NCBI RefSeq assembly: GCF_003943465.1 | Contig: NZ_RJPR01000002.1 | Coordinates: forward strand, 29,490 to 72,663 | DNA: 43,174 bases | Direction of reading: 5' to 3' | Source: Streptococcus cristatus | GTDB lineage: Bacteria; Bacillota; Bacilli; Lactobacillales; Streptococcaceae | Part shown: positions 37,165 through 43,174 of the stretch, piece by piece | How the letters are laid out: each line of letters starts with the position of its first letter | Numbering within the stretch: the first letter of the stretch is position 1 | The notes under the pieces: model-generated | Told to the model about the DNA's origin: nothing | Databases searched by the model: none | What the model saw: only the letters and a program-made list of their open reading frames with translations | Translations under genes and position numbers: made by a program

Positions 37165-37772
37165 TCTTCCTCGTCGTCCAACTCTACCTCTCCATGGATT
37201 TGGATATACTCCTCGCGCTTCCTATCCAATTCTTCCCAGAGTAGCTCGTCAATGGCTTTCATAACCTTTATCTCTTCTAAACTAATATCGACTGCTTCGT
37301 CGTAGGTCAAATTCAGCAGGTCTGCATGTTTCGTTTTAAATTCTTCAATACTCAGCCATGTTTCTTTGTCGTCTTCGCTGATTTGACCGTCAATGGCAGA
37401 TGCTACTTCAATCGCCATGATATAGAGAGCTCGCTTATCAACCGTTAGAATATCCTTATGAGTCGTGATGATTCGAAGATAGTCTCCTTTTTCTCGCCCA
37501 TCGCTTTCATAGGAATCTTCACAATCCAATATTAGATACTCATATTTAAATGAACTCCATAGATTATCTCCTATTTTAAAATCAGTCATTCCCCAACGCT
37601 CATCATTTGAAGAAAATTTATCCAAACTAACGCTAAAATAGAAGTCATCATCACGTGCATAAGAAAATCCAACTTTCACTCCCTTACGTTCCTTGAACCA
37701 CATTTTCCAAGGATATTCCATACAGTTTTGGTAAATACTAGTTTCGTAGTTGCCTTTAAGATATAGTCTCAC
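37161..37772 (-). CDS. putative LXG immunity paralogue, copy D
   Basis: A 203-residue paralogue, near twin of copy A at both protein and DNA level. It begins MRLYLKGNYETSIYQNCMEY and keeps the full conserved half ending HGEVELDDEEE. Most differences from A fall into the segment MTDFKIGDNLWSSFKYEYLI, suggesting that this part sets binding specificity (inference). It lies 1860 bases before A, exactly the period of the cassette. Four-base overlaps connect it with E and C. Confidence 0.78.
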   Translation of the reverse strand: MRLYLKGNYETSIYQNCMEYPWKMWFKERKGVKVGFSYARDDDFYFSVSLDKFSSNDERWGMTDFKIGDNLWSSFKYEYLILDCEDSYESDGREKGDYLRIITTHKDILTVDKRALYIMAIEVASAIDGQISEDDKETWLSIEEFKTKHADLLNLTYDEAVDISLEEIKVMKAIDELLWEELDRKREEYIQIHGEVELDDEEE

Positions 37773-38398
37773 TCATCTTCCTCATCGTCATAAACACGTT
37801 CACCGTGGATTTTGATATATTCTTCTCGAAGCCGTTCCTCCTCTTCCCATAGAGGATCTCTTACCGGTACCATTGTCTTTAATTCTTCCAAACTGATTTC
37901 AACAGCTTCATCATAAGTCAGTGAAAGAACATCCTTGTGATATTCCTTAAATTCTTCTACACTTAGCCAACTTTGCTTGCCGTCTTCGCTAATCTGACCA
38001 TCAATGGCAGATGCTACTTCAATAGCCATAACGTATAAAGCGCGCTTGTCAACCATTAAAATATCTACATGAGTTGAGGCAATTCGAAGAAACTCTCCTT
38101 TTTCGCGGTCGTCGGAAATAAAGGCATGTTCAAATTCAAGTTCAATATCTTCATATTGCAAGGACAACCAAGGATTGCTCGGAATTATAAAAGGAGCCTT
38201 ATCCCATCTTTCATCAACTGAAGCCCATTTGCGCAACTCTGCTCCGAAATAAAAATCTTCTTGCAGCATCTCATCATCACCAACGTTGGAGTAACTTATT
38301 TTCTTGCCATTCCGTTCCTTAAACCACATCTTCCAAACTAGTTCTCTAGTAGTAAATGTTATTTTTTTAGCATAATCACCTTTGATGTATAGTCTCAT
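37769..38398 (-). CDS. putative LXG immunity paralogue, copy E
   Basis: A 209-residue paralogue. The open frame runs to 38464, but MRLYIKGDYAKKITFTTREL at 38398 is the family start and forms the same ATGA overlap as all neighbours, so the longer form is rejected. The middle has NVGDDEMLQEDFYFGAELRK; the C-terminal half is conserved, with LMVDKRALYVMAIEVAS, GKQSWLSVEEFKEYHKD and the tail YIKIHGERVYDDEEDE. Confidence 0.78.
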   Translation of the reverse strand: MRLYIKGDYAKKITFTTRELVWKMWFKERNGKKISYSNVGDDEMLQEDFYFGAELRKWASVDERWDKAPFIIPSNPWLSLQYEDIELEFEHAFISDDREKGEFLRIASTHVDILMVDKRALYVMAIEVASAIDGQISEDGKQSWLSVEEFKEYHKDVLSLTYDEAVEISLEELKTMVPVRDPLWEEEERLREEYIKIHGERVYDDEEDE

Positions 38399-39003
38399 AA
38401 ATCTGAGATATCGCCTCCATGTGCTAGTATATATTCTTTTCGACGAGTGGCTTCTTCCTCCCAAAGAGGGTCGTCTACCACATCCATCGTTTGAATTTCA
38501 GTCAAACTTCGTTCATTTGCTTCATCAAAAGTTAGAGATAGAATATCCTCATGTTTTCTTTTAAACTCCTCGATTGTCAACCAGCTAGCCTTATTATCCT
38601 CGCTAATTTGCCCATCAATCACCTTTGCAATCTCAAGCGCCATAATGTACATAGCTCGTTTATCAACTGTCAAAACTTCTAGATGGGTGGTTAAAATACG
38701 GAGATAGTCTCCCTTTTCATTATAATCCGTAGCAAATGCATCTTCAAAATTAATTTCAATACTTTCCTTAATATGTGAAAAGAGTCTTCGTACCCCTTCC
38801 TTTAGGGGGACACTAGACCATCTCTTATCGGCAGTGCCTTTCCTCAAGGATAAATTTGAGAAAAAATCTTCTTGTAATGCATCATTGTTCCCAGCATTTG
38901 AGTAAGAAATTTGCTCATCTTCTGGAAACCACATTTTACCAGCTAGTTCTAAATAACCATAAGGTACTCTTTTTGTATAATCACCTTTTAAATATAATTT
39001 CAT
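38395..39003 (-). CDS. putative LXG immunity paralogue, copy F (toxin-proximal)
   Basis: A 202-residue paralogue directly after the LXG toxin gene (stop-to-start gap 10 bases), hence the best candidate for the cognate immunity protein. It begins MKLYLKGDYTKRVPYGYLEL, has MWFPEDEQISYSNAGNNDAL and RKGTADKRW, and a conserved half with LTVDKRAMYIMALEIAKVID and SWLTIEEFKRKHEDI. Unlike the others it lacks the long acidic tail and ends HGGDISDL. The name of the protein family is unknown to me. Confidence 0.8.
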   Translation of the reverse strand: MKLYLKGDYTKRVPYGYLELAGKMWFPEDEQISYSNAGNNDALQEDFFSNLSLRKGTADKRWSSVPLKEGVRRLFSHIKESIEINFEDAFATDYNEKGDYLRILTTHLEVLTVDKRAMYIMALEIAKVIDGQISEDNKASWLTIEEFKRKHEDILSLTFDEANERSLTEIQTMDVVDDPLWEEEATRRKEYILAHGGDISDL

Positions 39004-39013
39004 TGTTCACTCC

Positions 39014-40606
39014 TTATTGCGTCAAGTATTTAAAAGCTTTCCACATATTTTTGATAACTTCTTCTTTAGCTCCTTTTCCAAGTCCATTTAGTTCAGATTG
39101 TTCATTTACCCAGTTTACAATATCCTGCCTACTTGAAATAGTTGAGGCTTCAATATCTATGTCGAGGTTATAACCTGACTTTCCACTCCCCGATTGAACT
39201 TGGATTTTCCCACTATCTGGCTCCGCATCAACTCGAATATTATCGACTTTTTTACCGTTAACTCGTCCAGAAATCTTTTTTCCAAAAGACTTACTCGTCG
39301 GTTTATTTGCCTTCCAGCTGTCATAGCTCTGGGCAAAGCTGACATTCAAACTAGCATTAGCTGTCCAAGTCTTGATAATAGCATCATTAACGGCATATGT
39401 GCCACCAGCAATTATCGTCGCTCCTGTCGCAAAACCAGCCGCTGCCGCTGTTTCTATGGGAATAGTTAAAGTCCCAAAACTTGGTATAGAAACTACTAAG
39501 CCTGCCGCCCCTCCTCCTAAGCTTATTGTATCAATCATAGCACCAAGGGCAATACTTCCTAGGCCCGCTAAGAATTCTGCCGCATTTTCTCGGATACTTT
39601 CCCAGAATTGCCCACCTCGCTCATCATTCAGACGCCGAGTGTATTCTTCATCAAAATTACCATTTTTTAGAACAACCCACACTTCACCAACAACTGGGAC
39701 ATCACTAACTTTAGTAGGTATAAAAGTCAGTATATTCCCCTCATGGTCAAAGCGTAAAGATTGATTGAATTCTTGAATCAAAATTGGCCAGTCGCTAGAA
39801 GGTTTCCCCTCTAAGTAGGCCAGCAATTGTTTACGATAGTAAGCCGCTGCTTCATCAGGCAGCATCAATTCTCTGATACTCTGATTAATCAAAGAAATCT
39901 TAGGATCTACTCCTCTTCCATAAGTACGAATCTCTTCATTTTTCAGTTTTGAAACCCAAGACATGTCCGCACCATTTGTATAGTAGTTTCCTTCTGCATC
40001 AATTGTGATTTGACTCAATGACACTGCTCCTTGAATAGCTAGTCTCAAAATTTCTAGACTGTCTGTAAAGTATTTTGAAACATCTGCCACAAACCATTCA
40101 AGTTTGTCAATTTTTTCCTGAATTTCCCGAATGCCGATATTTAGCTGGTTTTCCAGCACTGTCAGAGCATTCGTCTTGGACAGATTGTCAGCTAATTCCC
40201 CTGCAAGTCCATCAATAATCCGGCGAAATAGAGATTGATACTCTGCTAGCTGAGCTTGGGTTTTCTCCAACATCTCCTGTTTTGTTTCCAACTGTTCTTT
40301 CAGCAAGTCAAGATCCAGTATCCCATACTCAGATACGGTGGAGTCAGCATATTTATAAGAATTCAGCTCCTCCTGAATATCATCAATAGCAGCTTGTAGC
40401 TTTTTGATAGCAGGAATTATAATTTCTGTAAATAAGCCCTTTCCCGCTGTATAAGCCGCTCCCTGCAGCTCACCCGACTCCAAAGAGGCAATCAAGTGAT
40501 CGCAGCCACTAGATAGACGATCGGTCACCTGATTAGCTACCTGCAGGTTGCTAGTCATCGCTTGGATAAGCTGTGCTGAATCTGTTGCACTATATTTCAC
40601 TCCCAT
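39014..40606 (-). CDS. LXG-domain polymorphic toxin (type VIIb secretion effector)
   Basis: A 530-residue effector. The LXG domain covers about 3-205, with LESGELQGAAYTAGKG at 42-57 and a long helical coiled-coil part. A linker follows. A Gly/Ala-rich hydrophobic stretch at about 343-408 (GAMIDTISLGGGAAGLVVSI, later GFATGATIIAGGTYAV) could cross or insert into a membrane. The last ~115 residues are polar and Lys-rich (SFGKKISGRVNGKKVDNIRV, late VNWVNEQSELNGLGKG) and are probably the toxin domain; I recognise no known toxin family. LXG proteins leave the cell by the Esx/T7SSb system and kill competing Gram-positives. Its ATG overlaps the DUF3958-like gene by 10 bases. Confidence 0.85.
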   Translation of the reverse strand: MGVKYSATDSAQLIQAMTSNLQVANQVTDRLSSGCDHLIASLESGELQGAAYTAGKGLFTEIIIPAIKKLQAAIDDIQEELNSYKYADSTVSEYGILDLDLLKEQLETKQEMLEKTQAQLAEYQSLFRRIIDGLAGELADNLSKTNALTVLENQLNIGIREIQEKIDKLEWFVADVSKYFTDSLEILRLAIQGAVSLSQITIDAEGNYYTNGADMSWVSKLKNEEIRTYGRGVDPKISLINQSIRELMLPDEAAAYYRKQLLAYLEGKPSSDWPILIQEFNQSLRFDHEGNILTFIPTKVSDVPVVGEVWVVLKNGNFDEEYTRRLNDERGGQFWESIRENAAEFLAGLGSIALGAMIDTISLGGGAAGLVVSIPSFGTLTIPIETAAAAGFATGATIIAGGTYAVNDAIIKTWTANASLNVSFAQSYDSWKANKPTSKSFGKKISGRVNGKKVDNIRVDAEPDSGKIQVQSGSGKSGYNLDIDIEASTISSRQDIVNWVNEQSELNGLGKGAKEEVIKNMWKAFKYLTQ

Positions 40607-40956
40607 GGCAGACTATTCCTTTCTTTGGTCAGTTTTTCTCGCTCTTCTTCAAGAGTCTTTCTTGTTTGACGACCGAGTTTTTCTAGTTCATCCATCTGAA
40701 CATCCACATAGTTCTTAACCTGTTGGTTAAGATGCTGAGTCTCTGCTAAATCATGACTGAGGGCAGCAGTATTTTGCGGATGCTCATAAAGTAGATTTTC
40801 CATTCGATTCGTCAAATATTGGAAATCCGTCGCAAAATTTACCAGAGAATCTTCGTATTGATGTTTGAGAGCCATAAATTCATCTTCTTTTTCGTCAACT
40901 TTGAGAATTTTTTCGTAAAGTGCTTGGCGTTCTTTTTCGCTTTTATCTACCTTCAT
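40597..40956 (-). CDS. DUF3958-like small helical partner of the LXG protein (Lap2 type)
   Basis: A 119-residue, almost wholly helical charged protein (EKILKVDEKEDEFMALKHQY, later LEKLGRQTRKTLEEEREKL). Position, length and coiled-coil pattern match the DUF3958 proteins which, with a DUF3130 protein, bind the LXG domain and target the effector to the T7SSb machine (established for Streptococcus LXG toxins). It lies between the other partner (gap one base) and the toxin. Confidence 0.72.
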   Translation of the reverse strand: MKVDKSEKERQALYEKILKVDEKEDEFMALKHQYEDSLVNFATDFQYLTNRMENLLYEHPQNTAALSHDLAETQHLNQQVKNYVDVQMDELEKLGRQTRKTLEEEREKLTKERNSLPWE

Positions 40957-40957
40957 T

Positions 40958-41230
40958 TTAACTCTCCCAGCGCTTAGCCTGCTCTATATCGCGTTTCTCA
41001 ATTTTTGCAGCAATTTCTGGAAATTTATTGGCCTGAGTTAGGACGGCCGAACTGAAGTCACTGATAGCCTGCAACATTTGATTGCAAGCTTGACAGCCAG
41101 CTTCCATTCCAGCAATCCCTGTTGTATAGAAAAAATTGACTTGTTGATTTTGTGCATTGCTGGTATCAACTCCAACTAGCTCGCTAATAGCAGATCCAGC
41201 TGAAATAGTGTTTGATTTAATTTGTCCCAT
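40958..41230 (-). CDS. DUF3130/TIGR04197-like WXG100-sized partner of the LXG protein (Lap1 type)
   Basis: A 90-residue helical protein, first in the LXG operon. The size and two-helix pattern resemble WXG100 proteins, but the WXG turn is absent, as in the DUF3130/TIGR04197 family. It contains SNTISAGSAISELVGVD at the N-terminus and FPEIAAKIEKRDIEQAKRW at the end. I do not see an exact F-x-x-x-D export motif reported for this family. It should act as a targeting factor for the toxin. An AAAGGAGA ribosome site precedes the ATG. Confidence 0.75.
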   Translation of the reverse strand: MGQIKSNTISAGSAISELVGVDTSNAQNQQVNFFYTTGIAGMEAGCQACNQMLQAISDFSSAVLTQANKFPEIAAKIEKRDIEQAKRWES

Positions 41231-41274
41231 CTTCGCTTCTCCTTTTATTTATAGAATTACCAAAATACCTTTTC

Positions 41275-41283
41275 ATTATATCA
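41275..41283 (-). promoter_or_regulatory. extended -10 promoter of the LXG operon
   Basis: TG-A-TATAAT on the minus strand, TATAAT at 41280-41275, about 45 bases before the first gene. No good -35. Since the array copies are all overlapping, one transcript of about 6 kb is expected. Confidence 0.6.
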
Positions 41284-41308
41284 CAATTCCTCAAAATCAT
41301 AGGTTCTA

Positions 41309-41345
41309 AAACAAAAAGAGACTGAAACAAAAATGTTTCAGTCTC
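41309..41345 (-). terminator. terminator after metA-dnaD
   Basis: Perfect eleven-base arms GAGACTGAAAC / GTTTCAGTCTC with loop AAAAAT, then TTTTTGTTTT on the minus strand. It insulates the LXG operon from the genes upstream. Confidence 0.9.
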
Positions 41346-41358
41346 GCCTTATTATGTT

Positions 41359-41472
41359 CAGAAACTATTAATATGGTTGATAATTGATCAATGGCCAGCG
41401 GTTGCTGAGCAATCACTCGGAGTTGGAACTATTTATAATGACTTGAAGATCTTTAAATCTGAAACTAGATAG
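41359..41472 (+). pseudogene. relic reading frame with a helix-turn-helix-like segment
   Basis: In the spacer between dnaD and the LXG operon the plus strand holds a frame without a start codon, reading QKLLIWLIIDQWPAVAEQSL then GVGTIYNDLKIFKSETR-stop. The second part resembles a recognition helix of a DeoR- or Mga-type regulator. It has no ribosome site and is probably a gene remnant marking an old rearrangement. The rest of 41231-41530 holds only the promoter and terminator listed. Confidence 0.35.
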
Positions 41473-41530
41473 TAGAAAGAAAAGCAAAATCTTCAAACAT
41501 TTCGCACAACCCCACCGCACTTACTTGTAA

Positions 41531-42211
41531 CTAGTCCTTCCACAAATTCATGGCATTGAGAAAATCATCCGAAACCGTTACATTCTGTGGATTACTTGCT
41601 TCACGCTCCGCCCGTTTGGCTTCTACTTGAGCTTGGGTTGTAATACCTTCCCGCCGCCAATTACGCAAGATTGCCTGGATATATTTCCAATTAGGCTTTC
41701 CATTGAAAACCGCTTCGCGTAAAGCAGCCTTGACCAGGTCTGGATTGGTTTGATCGTCCTTAATGGTCTTGGTTAAATCCTCAATTTCAAATGGAGTCAA
41801 AAGACGACCTAGCTCTTGCTGGAAGGTTTCAACCAGTTCCTTGAGAAGGTTACCATCCGACACTGGCCTTGACCCAGTAGGATCAGAAGTCTCCAAAAGC
41901 TCATCTAGCTTTTCTAAGGCTGGTGAAGCATCAAAAATTGCTTCAATTTCCCCATTCAGTTCAATGGTTCTGTACTGGAGCAAGCCTTTTTCTGTCAGAT
42001 GGGACATGGAACGATTGACCTCGGACAAGGTCTTGCCAATATGCTCCGCAATCTGACTGGGCGCAAATTCCTCCAATGAGGTGGTATTTTGCAAATAGAA
42101 AAACTGCCAGACCAAAAAATCATCACTGGAATCAAAAATGTCTTTAAAATGCAAAAAGAGGGCACTTGGAAGAACCAAGTTGCCATTTTTGTAAGCTGCT
42201 AAATAAGTCAT
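41531..42211 (-). CDS. dnaD: DnaD-domain replication initiation protein
   Basis: A 226-residue DnaD family protein. The N-terminal winged-helix part (PSALFLHFKDIFDSSDDFLV, then PSQIAEHIGKTLSEVNRSMS) is followed near residue 120 by the DnaB_2/DnaD domain with FQQELGRLLTPFEIEDLTK and NWKYIQAILRNWRREGI, the YxxxILxxW motif being typical. DnaD helps open DNA and load the helicase at the origin and restart sites in Gram-positives. It lies nine bases after metA. Confidence 0.93.
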   Translation of the reverse strand: MTYLAAYKNGNLVLPSALFLHFKDIFDSSDDFLVWQFFYLQNTTSLEEFAPSQIAEHIGKTLSEVNRSMSHLTEKGLLQYRTIELNGEIEAIFDASPALEKLDELLETSDPTGSRPVSDGNLLKELVETFQQELGRLLTPFEIEDLTKTIKDDQTNPDLVKAALREAVFNGKPNWKYIQAILRNWRREGITTQAQVEAKRAEREASNPQNVTVSDDFLNAMNLWKD

Positions 42212-42220
42212 AGTACCTCT

Positions 42221-43162
42221 TTATAAATAAGCAAAGAAGGATGCATCATTCTCTGGACTTTGCCAATCAAATGGCGTTTCTTGATAGACTGCATAATTGA
42301 CCCAATTACTGAAAAAGAGAGCTGCCGCCAAACTCCATCGCAGACAAGGAGTCGTATTCACATCATCATTCTTGAAGTAATTCTCAGGAATATGAGGATC
42401 CTTGCCCGCTTCCAAGTCACGGAAATACTCCTTGGCAAGGGTATCACGGTCGTATTCCATGTGACCAAAGCTATACACCTCTCGCAAGTCTCGGCTCGCC
42501 AAAACGGACAAGCCCGTGTCTTCTCCCTCAGAGAGAATTTCTAGATTGGTCAGATTCAGAATGTCTTCTTTCAGTACTTCTGTATGCCTTGAATGAGGCG
42601 TGATAAATTCATCATCAAAACCTCTAAAAAGTAGATTATTGCTTGGAGCCGACTGCTCGTAAACACCTGAGAGTTTCTCTTCCATCTGGTGCTTATCCAC
42701 GCCATAGCGGGCATAAAGGCCAGCCTGTGCTCCCCAACAGATATGTAAAGTCGAAAAGACATGAGTCTTGGACCATTCAATCACCTGCTGGAATTCCTCC
42801 CAATAGTCTACTGCCTCAAAGGGTAGATGCTCCACTGGCGCTCCAGTGATAATCAAGCCATCAAAGAAACGATGTTTGACCTCATCAAAAGTCTTGTAAA
42901 AGGTCTGCATATGCTCCACTTGGGTGGTCTTTGACGTATGAGAAGTCATATAAAGAAACTCAATGGTCAGCTGCAAGGGCGTATTGGCCAAATGACGTAA
43001 AATCTGAGTTTCTGTCACCATTTTCTGGGGCATGAGATTGAGTATCAAGATATTCAAGGGGCGGATATCCTGATGATCTGCCCGGTCATCATCCATGACA
43101 AAGATATTCTCAGAGCTTAAAATTTCAACTGCGGGAAGCTTCTTATCAATCTTGATAGGCAT
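42221..43162 (-). CDS. metA: homoserine O-acetyltransferase (MetA type)
   Basis: A 313-residue MetA enzyme of methionine synthesis. The catalytic Cys142 is in [21 protein letters not shown] and [12 protein letters not shown] are conserved. Residue 111 is Glu, in [17 protein letters not shown]. In characterised Bacillus and Thermotoga enzymes Glu at this place selects acetyl-CoA, while Gly selects succinyl-CoA, so O-acetylhomoserine is the expected product despite the usual succinyltransferase label. The ATG at 43162 follows GGAGAT at the window edge; regulatory sequence lies outside. Confidence 0.94.
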   Translation of the reverse strand: MPIKIDKKLPAVEILSSENIFVMDDDRADHQDIRPLNILILNLMPQKMVTETQILRHLANTPLQLTIEFLYMTSHTSKTTQVEHMQTFYKTFDEVKHRFFDGLIITGAPVEHLPFEAVDYWEEFQQVIEWSKTHVFSTLHICWGAQAGLYARYGVDKHQMEEKLSGVYEQSAPSNNLLFRGFDDEFITPHSRHTEVLKEDILNLTNLEILSEGEDTGLSVLASRDLREVYSFGHMEYDRDTLAKEYFRDLEAGKDPHIPENYFKNDDVNTTPCLRWSLAAALFFSNWVNYAVYQETPFDWQSPENDASFFAYL

Positions 43163-43174
43163 GAAAATATCTCC

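Noticed and set aside
37769..38464. Longer start for array copy E (231 residues)
   Set aside because: The extra 22 residues read antisense-like low-quality sequence within copy F and break the uniform ATGA overlap.
35042..39003. Regularly repeated DNA suggesting a CRISPR or satellite array
   Set aside because: The repeat unit is a whole gene with open frames and ribosome coupling; there are no short repeats with unique spacers.
41231..43174. Prophage or integrative element around the LXG island
   Set aside because: No integrase, att-like direct repeats, structural phage genes or tRNA target are present in the window.

Overview
The window is a 43 kb stretch of a Streptococcus chromosome. The gene repertoire (fruR-fruK-fruA, an rmlA-rmlC-rmlB rhamnose operon, a DUF1149 protein, an LXG effector locus, an LPKTG-anchored surface protein) and the moderately AT-rich base composition fit the oral mitis/sanguinis groups; this placement is inference, since no rRNA or other species marker lies inside. 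All intact genes are on the minus strand, so transcription runs from high to low coordinates. The only plus-strand coding traces are decayed relics.

Reading in the direction of transcription: metA-dnaD (43162-41531) end at a strong terminator. An LXG effector island follows (41230-35049): two small DUF3130-like and DUF3958-like partners, a 530-residue LXG toxin whose C-terminal domain I do not recognise, and a chain of six intact plus one broken paralogous small acidic genes, all joined by ATGA overlaps, which I read as a poly-immunity array. Then come trmK-nif3-FAD oxidoreductase-membrane protein, a Nudix gene, and the dTDP-rhamnose operon rmlA-rmlC-rmlB, whose rmlC-rmlB spacer holds an elaborate multi-helix palindromic element. 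ypmS and a cupin gene stand alone. A five-gene run starts with an apparently leaderless hemW (hemW, acyl-ACP thioesterase, HAD phosphatase, two membrane proteins).

The fructose operon fruR-fruK-fruA (21973-18343) has a promoter with a near-perfect cre box and a candidate FruR operator. A VWA-domain LPKTG surface protein with a consensus promoter follows, then a dead ISL3-type transposase. The next block is DUF1149-degV-dapB-cca-ABC-F-GNAT-TDT transporter (15946-8976), then LysR-lspA-rluD, lepA with a lipoprotein gene, pnuC with a long structured leader (candidate NAD+-II riboswitch) and a second paralogous lipoprotein, a YkgJ-type Cys-cluster protein, and an AraC/GyrI regulator. The first 420 bases hold a decayed gene.

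Most of the window is housekeeping: translation (lepA, rluD, cca, trmK), cell-wall and lysine/peptidoglycan supply (dapB, rml genes), lipoprotein maturation (lspA), cofactor salvage (pnuC), methionine (metA) and sugar uptake (fru). The accessory content is concentrated in the LXG island, the surface adhesin and several relic loci. The most promising undescribed items are the three-gene-periodic immunity array with its toxin domain, and the structured rmlC-rmlB spacer.
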